Virus record (IMG/VR): IMGVR_UViG_3300042292_001106
Location: 1-26,343 of that record
DNA from: a virus
Direction: 5' to 3' (one strand)
DNA length: 26,343 nucleotides
Position numbers and translations under genes: made by a program. The notes below the pieces were generated by a model. The model had not been told where the DNA came from. It saw only the letters and a program-made list of their open reading frames with translations, and did no database searches. Positions 1-7,663 of this stretch are shown piece by piece. How positions within the stretch are numbered: position 1 is the stretch's first letter; each line of letters begins with the position of its first letter.

Positions 1-162
1 CAGGTACTGGAACAGGTACTGGAACAGGTACTGGAACAGGTACTGGAACAGGTACTGGAACAGGTACTGGAACAGGTACTGGAACAGGTACTGGAACAGG
101 TACTGGAACAGGTACTGGAACAGGTACTGGAACAGGTACGAGTACTGGAACAGGTACGGGGA
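1..162 (+). repeat. 12-bp tandem repeat coding (Gly-Thr)n
   Basis: The unit caggtactggaa occurs 11 times without a mismatch from base 1 to 132, then decays into variants to about 162 (act to acg, an inserted acgagt, gga to ggg). In the coding frame it reads ggt-act-gga-aca, that is Gly-Thr-Gly-Thr. The array is cut by the left edge, so its full length is unknown. A unit divisible by three means copy-number change preserves the frame. Identical codons in every copy point to recent expansion by slippage or recombination. Confidence 0.97.
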
Positions 163-737
163 CCGACACCACAAACGCATGGCTATTAATAGCAGGTGTG
201 GACGGTGAAGAATTTGATAGCGGCTTATTTGATGAAGTTGTAAATTTGCCGCCAGGTACACCTAGTAGTTTAAGCGGTACCGCAACTGGAAATGAAGCAA
301 ACGTTTCAGGTTACACGTACACACAAAACACACCAAGTAAAGCATGGTTGATACAACATGAACAAGATACTCAAAATGCTATTGTACAGGTAACAGATTT
401 AGTTGGCGTGGTCATTAGACCTGCATCTATAAAACTACAAGATACTAATTCTATTTTAATAACGTTTACCGCAGCTACATCAGGTATAGCACAAATTGCG
501 TTAATTAAGCCATCGGTGGTTATACCAGTATCGACTACTCCTGCAATAGTTAAAACGTTCGTTCAGACAACTGCAAGCACTACTTGGAAAATACAACACA
601 GCCTAGGGTATATGCCTATTATTAGTGTTTACGTCAACGGTATCTTAACATTACCTTCACTAACAGTACATGATACTTCTAATTCAGCTACTTTAACGTT
701 TGGTGCAGCAGTAGCTGGGCGTGCACAATTACTTTAA
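3..737 (+). CDS. Tail fibre protein, C-terminal part (5' end outside window)
   Basis: The frame is open from the left edge, so the real start lies outside; the in-frame GTG at 198 is only the first start-like codon after the repeat. The visible protein begins with about 40 residues of alternating Gly-Thr from the 12-bp repeat, then a short region ([14 protein letters not shown]), then two copies of a 60-65 residue module at about 312-506 and 552-734. Each copy has an aromatic-rich start, a Trp-x-x-x-His core ([20 protein letters not shown]), and an end like [14 protein letters not shown] low-complexity linker followed by small beta-rich repeats suits the distal part of a phage fibre or another virion surface protein. 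The following genes on the same strand continue the structural theme. The fibre role is inferred; the exact product is unknown. Confidence 0.7.
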   Translation, partial: GTGTGTGTGTGTGTGTGTGTGTGTGTGTGTGTGTGTGTGTGTGTGTSTGTGTGTDTTNAWLLIAGVDGEEFDSGLFDEVVNLPPGTPSSLSGTATGNEANVSGYTYTQNTPSKAWLIQHEQDTQNAIVQVTDLVGVVIRPASIKLQDTNSILITFTAATSGIAQIALIKPSVVIPVSTTPAIVKTFVQTTASTTWKIQHSLGYMPIISVYVNGILTLPSLTVHDTSNSATLTFGAAVAGRAQLL

Positions 738-781
738 TAATAATTCTAAATATATGATTATCTTATTTTTACAGAATTGAT

Positions 782-985
782 ATGATACACGAACAAACAG
801 ATCCAGCTAATATTTGGTTAGTACAACATTCATTGAATTCTATTTCACCTGTAGTAACAACCTGGTTGACAACGTCAGGTGGTGTTGAAATGGTTATACC
901 AAGAGAAGTTTCAGTGATAGATGAAGATAACCTTCGAGTCATATTTACCCAACCTCAAACAGGTGCGGCTGTGGTTAACATTTAA
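782..985 (+). CDS. Small single-module virion-type protein (67 aa)
   Basis: A complete small protein that is essentially one copy of the Trp/His module seen twice in the preceding fibre gene. It has IWLVQHSLNSISPVVTTW near the start (W12, H16), a central PREVSVIDEDN segment and an ending like RVIFTQPQTGAAVV. The match to the shared pattern over its whole length is the main evidence that so short a frame is a gene. It begins 45 bases after the preceding stop with only a weak ribosome site (acagaattgat before ATG). It is followed 15 bases later by another single-module protein. It is probably a small structural or fibre-decorating protein; the function is not known. Confidence 0.7.
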   Translation: MIHEQTDPANIWLVQHSLNSISPVVTTWLTTSGGVEMVIPREVSVIDEDNLRVIFTQPQTGAAVVNI

Positions 986-1000
986 TAGGTTCTAAAAATA

Positions 1001-1219
1001 ATGAGTGCTTTTACATACACGCATACGCAAGCATTATCGTCTAATAATTGGACGGTACAACATAATTTAAGTAGTAGATATGTTAATATTGATGTTATTG
1101 TACTGATGGACGGAAAATACCAAACAATTTGGCCTAAATCAGTGTCATTACCAGATGCTAATACAGCTACTGTTATTTTTTCTTCACCTATGACTGGTTT
1201 TGTAAGGGTGGGAGCGTAA
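1001..1219 (+). CDS. Small single-module virion-type protein (72 aa)
   Basis: A second stand-alone copy of the module: FTYTHTQALSSNNWTVQHNL at the N-terminus (W17, H21), WPKSVSLPDANTATVIF in the middle and SSPMTGFVRV at the end. The order of features is the same as in 782-985 and in the fibre gene. A ribosome site (taggttc) lies about 10 bases upstream. The stop codon at 1217-1219 directly abuts the next start at 1220, so the two genes are probably translationally coupled in one structural operon. It is likely a small virion protein. Whether it assembles with the fibre or the three downstream paralogues cannot be read from sequence. Confidence 0.72.
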   Translation: MSAFTYTHTQALSSNNWTVQHNLSSRYVNIDVIVLMDGKYQTIWPKSVSLPDANTATVIFSSPMTGFVRVGA

Positions 1220-2362
1220 ATGCATAATATAGCGAACATTAATGTTACCGGTCAATGTATTATATCGGATGACTTAGGTAATATTATATTAGATAAAACT
1301 AATGCTATTCACCCAATGAACGTTTCACGCGCTTTTGCGAGAGGTTTATCGAACGAACCTAACCAATATATTAAACGATTAGCTTTTGGAAACGGTGGTA
1401 CCTTCGTAGATATAGCTCAAAACATCACTTACAATAACGTCAATGATGGTATATACCCCGATATAGCTGGATATAAATCAAGGTTGTATAATGAGACTTA
1501 TTCGGAAATAGTGGATGAACTAGATAATGTCATAGGTAGTGGTCCAGGAGCATCTAAAAAAGATGACCCTGAAAGTTCACCAAACAGTTTATATGGACCC
1601 GGTGTTGTTAGTGTCGAACAGCAAAACTTAACAACAAAATTATGGAATTCTAAGGTTATAACTACCTGCGTACTTAATCGCAATGAACCAACTAGTCAAT
1701 ATGTTTCAGATCTAAATGGAACTGTCGATGCTGCTAATTCCGTTTTTGAATTCGATGAACTTGGTTTGTTTATTGGTGGAGTTACCTCAGATGTACCGAC
1801 AAGTGGTGTTCAATCGGTGTCATTTATGACACCAAACCTATACGTCAATACAGGGTTAGTAATCAATACTAATTATACACTAACTGTAACCGTTGATAGT
1901 AAAACATTAGCATACCAAATATACACTGACCAAAAATACGCGTATATGACGACAGTAAATAACGTCGATGTCTATACCATTCGTTTTGTTGATTTAGTTA
2001 CATTATTAAATGATTCAATGCCTCAATTAACAGTTACAATGTTAGAAGGTAATGCAATTAATGGTTCGTATTTTGGCTATATGTCTTTTACCAGTAAAAC
2101 AACCGGTATTAACTCAGAAGTTTATATAAAAGAAGAAACCAATAATTCTGATTGGTTATTTGGAAATATTCAATTATTTGCAGGTACAAATGAACCAATT
2201 GCAGGTGTTAGTATAGGTACGCAAAATAACCCTAATGAACCAGCAGCGGAAGCTGCAAGAATGATAACACATTTGATATTTGAACCAATTCGTAAACCAA
2301 TGAATAGAACCTATATTGTTAAATATATTTTAGATATCGTTGTAGCGCAGACAATCAAATGA
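1220..2362 (+). CDS. Tail/baseplate-type structural protein, paralogue 1 of 3 (380 aa)
   Basis: First of three consecutive paralogues. The shared N-terminus (about residues 8-95) has G-x-C-I-I-S-D-D, LDKTNAIHPMNVSRAFARGL, LAFGNGGT, a Tyr/Asn/Asp segment ending NDGIYPDIAG, and LYNETYSE. A second conserved block is FDELGLF (178-184), and a third is ITHLIFEPIRKP (349-360) with a beta strand after it. About 165 residues separate the last two blocks; paralogue 2 has only about 25 there, so a domain seems inserted (about 190-340). The start has a good ribosome site (gggag) and abuts the upstream stop. Its stop overlaps the next start as ATGA. I know this pattern only as an unnamed phage structural family; the baseplate/fibre role is inferred from neighbours. 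Confidence 0.72.
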   Translation: MHNIANINVTGQCIISDDLGNIILDKTNAIHPMNVSRAFARGLSNEPNQYIKRLAFGNGGTFVDIAQNITYNNVNDGIYPDIAGYKSRLYNETYSEIVDELDNVIGSGPGASKKDDPESSPNSLYGPGVVSVEQQNLTTKLWNSKVITTCVLNRNEPTSQYVSDLNGTVDAANSVFEFDELGLFIGGVTSDVPTSGVQSVSFMTPNLYVNTGLVINTNYTLTVTVDSKTLAYQIYTDQKYAYMTTVNNVDVYTIRFVDLVTLLNDSMPQLTVTMLEGNAINGSYFGYMSFTSKTTGINSEVYIKEETNNSDWLFGNIQLFAGTNEPIAGVSIGTQNNPNEPAAEAARMITHLIFEPIRKPMNRTYIVKYILDIVVAQTIK

Positions 2363-3084
2363 AATATTTACCAGTCTATGTAGAAGGTCATTGTTTAATA
2401 ACGGATGATTTAGATCAGGTTCATTTAAACCAACTAAATTCTGTCCATTCTGAAAATATGTCGCGCGTTATAGCGCGTGGGTTAGCGCACGAATTTAATA
2501 ATGGTATTTTTCGAATAGCTTTTGGTATCGGTGGTACAACATACACAAACCAAAGTATTACCTATAATACTGTGAATGATACAGGTTGGGATGCAACTTT
2601 ATATAACGAAGTTTATTCAAAATCAGCTCAATTTGGATCTATACATGATATTGTAAGTACAGATAAAACAACATCTGGTGTAGGTACTGCTAGCTTAGAT
2701 AAAGATCGTATTTCACAAACGGTCATATCGTGTAAGATTGGTAAGTTAGAACCTGCTGTACTAAACGGTGTTGAGCAGTTGCAGTCTGATTTTAAACCAA
2801 TTCATTATAATTCATTAGCTGAAAAATATTATGTCGAGGGTCAAAACCCATTTATATTTGATGAAATTGGCTTGTTCACAGATGGGGTACCGTTAAATGA
2901 TATTAATGGACATAAAAACAACCCAATTGATAGTTCACTAGAATTTAGAAGATTGTTAACTCATTTGACATTTTCACCTGTCATGAAAGCAGGTAACCGT
3001 ATCTTTAACATCAAATACACATTAACTGTTTATGTTAATCGTACTGTTGATGCTCCTTCATTAACTATTATTAGACCATCGTAA
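2359..3084 (+). CDS. Tail/baseplate-type structural protein, paralogue 2 of 3 (241 aa)
   Basis: The compact member of the tandem family. It keeps the N-terminal block (EGHCLITDDL, NMSRVIARGLAHE, IAFGIGGT, LYNEVYS), the FDEIGLF block (167-173) and LLTHLTFSPV (199-208). The region between the last two blocks is only about 25 residues, so it lacks the insertion of its neighbours. It also lacks the PDxAGxKS stretch found in paralogues 1 and 3. The start overlaps the previous stop in ATGA, indicating coupled translation. The next gene begins two bases after the stop. It probably represents the ancestral core fold of the family. Function is not recognised beyond a likely virion structural role. Confidence 0.72.
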   Translation: MKYLPVYVEGHCLITDDLDQVHLNQLNSVHSENMSRVIARGLAHEFNNGIFRIAFGIGGTTYTNQSITYNTVNDTGWDATLYNEVYSKSAQFGSIHDIVSTDKTTSGVGTASLDKDRISQTVISCKIGKLEPAVLNGVEQLQSDFKPIHYNSLAEKYYVEGQNPFIFDEIGLFTDGVPLNDINGHKNNPIDSSLEFRRLLTHLTFSPVMKAGNRIFNIKYTLTVYVNRTVDAPSLTIIRPS

Positions 3085-3086
3085 TT

Positions 3087-4355
3087 ATGTATAAAATCTC
3101 AGGACATTGTTTAATAACTGATGAAGCAAATAATGTTATTTTAGATAAAACTAATGACATTCACCCAGGTAATTTCGCTCGTGCTATATCTCGTTCATTA
3201 GCAAATGAAAGTAGTTATTGGATTAATAGCATGGCTTTTGGTTGGGGTGCAACAATAAAAAAATACGACGGTACGTATACTAAGTATAGTCCTAATGACG
3301 GTATTGCTCCTGATTATGCTGGGTGGAAATCATCACTATATAATGAAACGTTTCGAAAATATCTTGATCCTATATCATTAGGTAGCAATACGACTATTGA
3401 AGATGCTATCACACCTCCGGTTATTCCTATCACAACTACACCAATATACACGGAAACTCATAGAAATACTAACGGTGTTGTTAGTTATGTTGATAACAAT
3501 AAATCTATTGTTGAAATTAATTGCATATTGGATGTTGATGAACCTGACGATGGTAAAGTGCTTACATTTGATGAGATAGCGTTGTATACTGGTCCCGTTT
3601 ATAGCACTATAAGTAGCTACCAAGATGTAATGGTAGATACATCTATTAACACTATATACAGCTCAGGTAACATATTAACGATAACTATCAAAGTAGATGA
3701 TTCAACGTTTATGCTTAGTTTCACTGTTACAGGGTCGACATACGATGATATTGTTAACAATTTAAATAAAAAATTACGTAATTATTATTGCTATGCTGAA
3801 TTAAAGTCAGATAGAATTAGATTTCATAACAATTATAAAGTCGTTAAAATTGTTAGTTCGTCTTTCTTAACAGGTTTAACTATAAATGATACGGTTATTG
3901 TTGATAACCCTAAATCATTAGCTAGTGTCGCAGAGAATGGTACGTTTAAAAATAATCCTATGACGCCTGACCTTGAAAAACCAAGGTTATTAACTCATTT
4001 AATATTTGAACCTATTGATAAACCAAGACTTAGTACATATTATATCAAATATAAGCTAACTATTGAAGTTGAACCTACACCCAAGAAAGATAATAACCTC
4101 GAATTTGTACTACCAAATGACTATAGAATGGTTAATACATATGAGTATAATGCGGTTCTACCGTCTAGAACATGGGTTGTTTTCCACCAATTAGGTTATA
4201 CACCTAGAGTTGATGTTTTTAATGATGGTGTGATGTTAGTTAAAGATAACGATTATTCTTTGTCATATGGTGACGCTGGTACTGAAAATGCAGCAGATAA
4301 TCAAGTTACAATTAGGTTTAAAGTACCACAGACAGGAACAGCAAGATTTTATTAA
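3087..4355 (+). CDS. Tail/baseplate-type structural protein, paralogue 3 of 3, with C-terminal fibre module (422 aa)
   Basis: It shares SGHCLITDE, VILDKTNDIHPGNFARA, LYNETF, FDEIALY (161-167) and LLTHLIFEPIDKP (301-313) with the two genes before it. It is closest to paralogue 1, including NDGIAPDYAG. An insertion of about 130 residues sits between the FDE and LTH blocks and looks beta-rich. After the family core, at about residues 349-422, comes one copy of the Trp/His module (TWVVFHQLGYTPRVDVF, ending FKVPQTGTARF), so this is a fusion of two elements otherwise encoded separately here. The stop codon lies in a strong hairpin. A structural role is inferred; the product family is unnamed to me. 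Confidence 0.72.
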   Translation: MYKISGHCLITDEANNVILDKTNDIHPGNFARAISRSLANESSYWINSMAFGWGATIKKYDGTYTKYSPNDGIAPDYAGWKSSLYNETFRKYLDPISLGSNTTIEDAITPPVIPITTTPIYTETHRNTNGVVSYVDNNKSIVEINCILDVDEPDDGKVLTFDEIALYTGPVYSTISSYQDVMVDTSINTIYSSGNILTITIKVDDSTFMLSFTVTGSTYDDIVNNLNKKLRNYYCYAELKSDRIRFHNNYKVVKIVSSSFLTGLTINDTVIVDNPKSLASVAENGTFKNNPMTPDLEKPRLLTHLIFEPIDKPRLSTYYIKYKLTIEVEPTPKKDNNLEFVLPNDYRMVNTYEYNAVLPSRTWVVFHQLGYTPRVDVFNDGVMLVKDNDYSLSYGDAGTENAADNQVTIRFKVPQTGTARFY

Positions 4356-4365
4356 TCTTGCTGTT
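4337..4365 (+). terminator. Hairpin terminator between convergent genes
   Basis: A perfect 12-bp stem: aacagcaagatt at 4337-4348 and aatcttgctgtt at 4354-4365, with loop ttatt. The stop codon of the upstream + strand gene (4353-4355) spans the loop/stem boundary, so the last codons form one arm. The tail on the + strand is T-rich but interrupted (tgagttta). It sits between convergent genes ending at 4355 and 4379 and could act in both directions. Confidence 0.8.
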
Positions 4366-4378
4366 TGAGTTTAACTTA

Positions 4379-4582
4379 TCAGTTAAAATTAACGATTCTT
4401 AGATCAAGAATGTTTTTGTACGATGACATAGCTTCTAACTGTAGTTTTAGTAAATCGACACTTGCAGGTTTGGTTACTTCTTTTGATTCTACTTTTTTAA
4501 TATAATCAGTTAACAATATGATTTTATTAGTTAAGTCAATTTGTTCGTTAACTACACGTTGTTGCCAGTCCTCTAAGCTCAT
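4379..4582 (-). CDS. Small phage protein, crAss001_48-like (67 aa)
   Basis: A short, mostly helical protein: an EDWQQRVVNEQ start, a Leu-rich helix (LTNKIILLTDYI), then LLKLQLEAMSSYKNILDLRI. This order (W/Y-QQRV-x-E, DL-x-K, then LL-x-x-Q-x-x-x-M-x-x-Y-x-x-x-L-x-x-RI) resembles a widespread family of small phage proteins catalogued as crAss001_48-related, whose function I do not know. The start overlaps the stop of the upstream gene as ATGA, so the two are coupled. The identification rests on recalled pattern similarity only. Confidence 0.6.
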   Translation of the reverse strand: MSLEDWQQRVVNEQIDLTNKIILLTDYIKKVESKEVTKPASVDLLKLQLEAMSSYKNILDLRIVNFN

Positions 4583-5031
4583 GCAGGTTTGCCTTTTGTT
4601 GCTTTTGCAACTTGATCAAAAGATGGTGGGTTAGCTGTTGCAACAGGTTCAGGAGTAGATGCTAAATTTTGCTCACCAACTGGAGTGTAATTATAATTAG
4701 TAGCACTGTGTCTATTTGTACCAAACGGTAAAATTGTACCACTGGGTGTAATTTGACGTACTAATTGGTTAAAATAAATTAATGCGTTAACACCATTACC
4801 TAAGGTGTTTTGTTCTAAAACCTTCCACAATTCATCGTATAATGTAGCGTTACGGTTAACAAGAATTGTTTTTAATCGTTGTCTATCGATTGCGTCTAAT
4901 GAATCCAATGTAAAATAGTAAATGTCCCCGTTAGGAAAACGTTTAACAATTGCACATTCTGATAATACACCTGTACCATCTAAATCTAACCATTCAACAA
5001 ATCTATAACGTGACTGCATTGATTGTACCAT
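4579..5031 (-). CDS. Hypothetical phage protein (150 aa)
   Basis: The ATG at 5031 is chosen over the longer in-frame start at 5076 because GGAGAG lies at the right distance before 5031. The protein has a conserved-looking N-terminal part (RYRFVEWLDLDGTG, FPNGDIYYFTLDSLD, ALIYFNQLVRQITPSGTI) and a Pro/Ala/Thr-rich C-terminal tail (PEPVATANPPS) ending in a Lys-rich stretch. No catalytic motif is visible. A perfect T4-late-like TATAAATA box upstream suggests late expression, hence perhaps a virion or assembly role, but this is inference. It is coupled by a 4-base overlap to the small helical protein downstream. Confidence 0.7.
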   Translation of the reverse strand: MVQSMQSRYRFVEWLDLDGTGVLSECAIVKRFPNGDIYYFTLDSLDAIDRQRLKTILVNRNATLYDELWKVLEQNTLGNGVNALIYFNQLVRQITPSGTILPFGTNRHSATNYNYTPVGEQNLASTPEPVATANPPSFDQVAKATKGKPA

Positions 5032-5082
5032 AATAATAACTCTCCAATAAATATATTTTTTAAAATTTGTTATCAAAAATTT

Positions 5083-5090
5083 TATTTATA
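5083..5090 (-). promoter_or_regulatory. T4-type late promoter box
   Basis: The minus strand reads TATAAATA exactly, the T4 late promoter consensus, with no sigma70-like -35 needed. It lies about 52 bases upstream of the start at 5031 and its ribosome site. The gp55-like late sigma gene in this window makes a late-promoter reading reasonable. Confidence 0.6.
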
Positions 5091-5144
5091 TACGTATTTT
5101 TTTGGGTTGTTGAAATATGTTATTGATTCATAAGGGTATTAAAA

Positions 5145-5447
5145 ATGGAAACTTTTCTTCACACACATTATTATTTGCTGTTTGTTGTTAGTGTTGCAGC
5201 AGGTATGATTTCTCATTATGTAAAAAAACGTGCTAAAGCTGAAACAGCAGTTTCATTACAAGACTGGTTTGGAAGTATTAATATATTTGGTACTATTGCA
5301 TCATTTGCGACATCAATGTTAGCGACATTGAGCGCTATTTCAGCAGACTTAGTAACACCTGAAATGAGTCTAACAACAATAATGTATATTGGACTCACAA
5401 CAGGCTACGCTGCTGACTCTGCAGCAAATAGCGATAAAGCTGAATAA
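5145..5447 (+). CDS. Small membrane protein, possible holin-like (100 aa)
   Basis: Three hydrophobic segments can be seen at about residues 7-23, 45-66 and 74-92. A basic loop (HYVKKRAKAE) follows the first. The C-terminal segment TTGYAADSAANSDKAE resembles the ends of short phage membrane proteins often annotated as putative holins. Size and topology would fit, but no lysis partner is adjacent. The start is preceded by aaggg at good spacing. It stands alone on the + strand between minus-strand genes, so it needs its own promoter in the AT-rich gap 5032-5144. Membrane location is well supported by composition; the holin role is speculative. Confidence 0.65.
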   Translation: METFLHTHYYLLFVVSVAAGMISHYVKKRAKAETAVSLQDWFGSINIFGTIASFATSMLATLSAISADLVTPEMSLTTIMYIGLTTGYAADSAANSDKAE

Positions 5448-5448
5448 A

Positions 5449-6462
5449 CTATTTTAAACTTAACATTGGTATAATGTAATCTAGATTTTTACTCAAATAT
5501 CGTAATTGATTTTTATTGAGCATTTTTGTGAATCTAAATCTATCAAAATTCCTGTTTGTATTAAACTCATTTTGAATAGTGTTAAACATAATTTCTTGAA
5601 CATGTGGTGGTTGGTAAGTTAAGTTAGTTAATATTTTATTCTCATCAAATATCTTACCTACCACCATTATTCTTCCTTCATGGTCGGTCCATTCACAATT
5701 CATTAGATTAGTATGTTTGTATGGATCTTCAAATGCTTCTCTGATTTTTTTTGATCTATATCTTGGAAACGCTGATAATACATTATCACCGGAATCACCT
5801 CGCATATATTTGTGATACAAATAATAATCAACACTATCATATCCATTATTCTCTAATGTACGGTACTTCATTGTAGCTGGATCGACTAGTTTAACACGAT
5901 CATACCTCATTAACTGAATCATATCCTTATCAGAACTAACAATCGTGATATCATGATTGTCAATCAATTCGACAGGTATGCTACCATTATCAGTTGCTTG
6001 ATCGTCTCCACCGTAAACTCTACATACACCAGCTATTAGATCATCAGCTTCTAATAAATTCGCTGATAAACATACCATTGCTGTCGTATCACGTAACAGT
6101 TGTTCAAAATCTACAGTAAATTTTTTGAACATTTGGTACATCTTCTGTTCGTTAGGTGACATTGACTGACGACGGTTACCTTTATAAGCACGTTGACTAT
6201 AGCAATCATCAGATTTAGAGTAATCATCTCTCCAATTGAATCTGTCAAAGACGCATACCATTTTTGTTGGTTTTAGTTCTTTGTAAAATTTGTTTAATGA
6301 TAAGATAGATGTATGAAGCGCATGTCGTACTTGAATATCATCTTGTTCTTCTTCCGTCATTGTGTTTTTAATAAAAAAAGGAGTACCATGACCCGCATCT
6401 TTTTTTGCAAAAAACGATTTATACAAGACGTTAGACATATCTAATACGAGTAAATGATTCAT
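5449..6462 (-). CDS. rnh: RNase H / 5'-3' FEN-family nuclease (T4 Rnh-like)
   Basis: It carries the PIN/FEN metal-binding signature in order: LLVLDMSNVLYKSFF with D8, VCVFDRFNWRDDY with D73 followed by RAYKGNRR, LLEADDLIAG (E138, D140, D141), IVSSDKDMIQL (D178, D180) and RGDSGDN (D223, D226). In T4 the homologous enzyme removes RNA primers and nearby DNA from Okazaki fragments and works with the replisome. The length (337 aa) is close to T4 RNase H (about 305). The start overlaps the upstream stop by one base (TAATG). It lies at the promoter-distal end of a minus-strand run that also encodes the sliding clamp, in keeping with a lagging-strand role. All acidic residues expected for catalysis are present. 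Confidence 0.88.
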   Translation of the reverse strand: MNHLLVLDMSNVLYKSFFAKKDAGHGTPFFIKNTMTEEEQDDIQVRHALHTSILSLNKFYKELKPTKMVCVFDRFNWRDDYSKSDDCYSQRAYKGNRRQSMSPNEQKMYQMFKKFTVDFEQLLRDTTAMVCLSANLLEADDLIAGVCRVYGGDDQATDNGSIPVELIDNHDITIVSSDKDMIQLMRYDRVKLVDPATMKYRTLENNGYDSVDYYLYHKYMRGDSGDNVLSAFPRYRSKKIREAFEDPYKHTNLMNCEWTDHEGRIMVVGKIFDENKILTNLTYQPPHVQEIMFNTIQNEFNTNRNFDRFRFTKMLNKNQLRYLSKNLDYIIPMLSLK

Positions 6463-7151
6463 TAGATAAACGCCATTTCTTCAGATACAACTTTGATTTT
6501 ATCAGTATGTATACGCGCTAACAAAGCTGTACATTCTTCATGTGTAGGAAATGTACGAATAAATGATGCTACTGAGTCGTTAAACACGTTAACAGCATAT
6601 GGACGAGATTCACTCGTTTCCATAGAAAATAATTGATCAATGTTTGTATCAACCACATCTCTTGTGTATATCATTATTTTAGATATTTCTTCACTTGTTA
6701 ATGGTTCCCACATTTTTTCTAATGCATCTGTAGAATTAGTGAAATATTCAGATGTTTTTTCGTCGTATTCATCATAATTAGATTTTTCTGACTCATCAAG
6801 CATCTCATAATCAAACATTGATGTTAATGAGCTGACTTTTTTGTTTACATATACTGGTATTTCACCGTAATGAGCTTTTAATTTATCTCTGATTTCATCA
6901 GGGTAAAATAATGATGAATTTAAACCTTTTGTATAGTACGATAATCTTAAATCTTCATCGTTCTTTGCTTCAAGGTCTTTAATAATGTATACAAATACAT
7001 ACTTGTCATCAAATAAATTAGTTACATTTTGACCTGTAAAATCTACAATATCGATGTCTAAATAGTCAACACCAGGTGTTTCAGGCAATATCGCTAATTT
7101 ACCTGCATCCGTTTTGATGAAATCTTGTGCTGCTTTTGTTATATTTGTCAT
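6462..7151 (-). CDS. Hypothetical acidic phage protein (229 aa)
   Basis: The ATG at 7151 is chosen because an AGGA motif lies five bases upstream and it starts 8 bases after the preceding stop; the longer in-frame start at 7193 would overlap that gene. The protein is acidic with a very acidic middle (ESEKSNYDEYDEK, about residues 115-135). The N-terminal half looks mixed alpha/beta (YLDIDIVDFTG, YVFVYIIKD) and the C-terminal half helical. No known motif is recognised. It sits between RNase H and the small paralogues/clamp. In T4 the rnh neighbourhood holds late-transcription and helicase-loading accessory genes, so a replication accessory role is possible, but no similarity is visible. Confidence 0.75.
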   Translation of the reverse strand: MTNITKAAQDFIKTDAGKLAILPETPGVDYLDIDIVDFTGQNVTNLFDDKYVFVYIIKDLEAKNDEDLRLSYYTKGLNSSLFYPDEIRDKLKAHYGEIPVYVNKKVSSLTSMFDYEMLDESEKSNYDEYDEKTSEYFTNSTDALEKMWEPLTSEEISKIMIYTRDVVDTNIDQLFSMETSESRPYAVNVFNDSVASFIRTFPTHEECTALLARIHTDKIKVVSEEMAFI

Positions 7152-7158
7152 TTTAATC

Positions 7159-7422
7159 CTATTCATATTCACTGGTTGTGGTTGATTTGTCAAATAGTTT
7201 TTCTCCTAATTTGACAACCAATGTTTGCATCCACTTCTTAACTACCGTCTCATCAGCAGTGCCTGCAAACCCTTTTTTACGCAAATACTCTACAAAATTT
7301 TCATCCCATTCGTATGAGACTTCTTCCACATTGCGTTCTGGATGCATTTGTACCGTTAAAGTAAAAACACATGTATCTTTTGCTACTTCTTTTATTTCTT
7401 TTTTCTTTTTAAACCATAACAT
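7159..7422 (-). CDS. Small tandem-duplicated phage protein, copy B (87 aa)
   Basis: Paralogue of the gene just upstream: EWDENFVEYLRKKGFAGTADETVVKKWMQ aligns without gaps to the corresponding part of the 75-aa neighbour. Both start with a short hydrophobic/basic segment (MLWFKKKKEIKE here). The shared part looks like a helical motif of about 30 residues with F-V-E-Y-L-R, a Gly-rich turn and W-M-Q. The gene begins one base after the stop of its paralogue, so the pair is coupled. Function is not recognised. The basic N-terminus could contact nucleic acid or membrane, but this is speculation. Confidence 0.72.
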   Translation of the reverse strand: MLWFKKKKEIKEVAKDTCVFTLTVQMHPERNVEEVSYEWDENFVEYLRKKGFAGTADETVVKKWMQTLVVKLGEKLFDKSTTTSEYE

Positions 7423-7423
7423 G

Positions 7424-7651
7424 TTATGTACCTAATCTTGGGTCGTTACTGTCGCAAATATTTTGCATCCATTGCTCGACTATTAACTCATCTGAATCAC
7501 CAACGTATCCGTTAGCTCTTAAGTATTCAACAAATTCATTGTTCCAATCTAATTTGAATTTGTACCCGTGTTCAGGGTCGTGAGTAGTCTCGAGTATGTT
7601 GACGTATGGCTCTATTGTTTTTGTCTTTTTCTTAAATATGTTCTTTAACAT
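7424..7651 (-). CDS. Small tandem-duplicated phage protein, copy A (75 aa)
   Basis: It starts MLKNIFKKKTK, a hydrophobic/basic leader like its neighbour's, followed by the shared segment DWNNEFVEYLRANGYVGDSD and LIVEQWMQ. The real ribosome site is probably the strong AAGGAGAAC about 12 bases upstream of the ATG. That sequence is also the 3' arm of a 9-bp inverted repeat in the leader, so translation may be modulated. It follows the sliding clamp gene after a 100-base gap with possible promoter elements. No functional family is recognised. Confidence 0.72.
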   Translation of the reverse strand: MLKNIFKKKTKTIEPYVNILETTHDPEHGYKFKLDWNNEFVEYLRANGYVGDSDELIVEQWMQNICDSNDPRLGT

Positions 7652-7663
7652 ATGTTTCTCTCT

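Noticed and set aside
1-162. Repeat array as a CRISPR or iteron origin
   Set aside because: Units are contiguous with no spacers, in frame within a coding region, and read as Gly-Thr; no dyad or replication gene is associated.
198-200. GTG at 198 as the start of the left-edge fibre gene
   Set aside because: The same frame is open through the Gly-Thr array to the window edge.
982-1239. Minus-strand open frame opposite the 72-aa module gene
   Set aside because: The + strand frame matches the shared module; the antisense frame has no recognisable pattern.
5032-5076. Longer N-terminus for the 150-aa protein
   Set aside because: The strong GGAGAG site sits inside this extension at the correct distance from the ATG at 5031.
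7152-7193. Longer N-terminus for the 229-aa acidic protein
   Set aside because: It would overlap the preceding gene; the ATG at 7151 has a ribosome site and follows that gene's stop closely.
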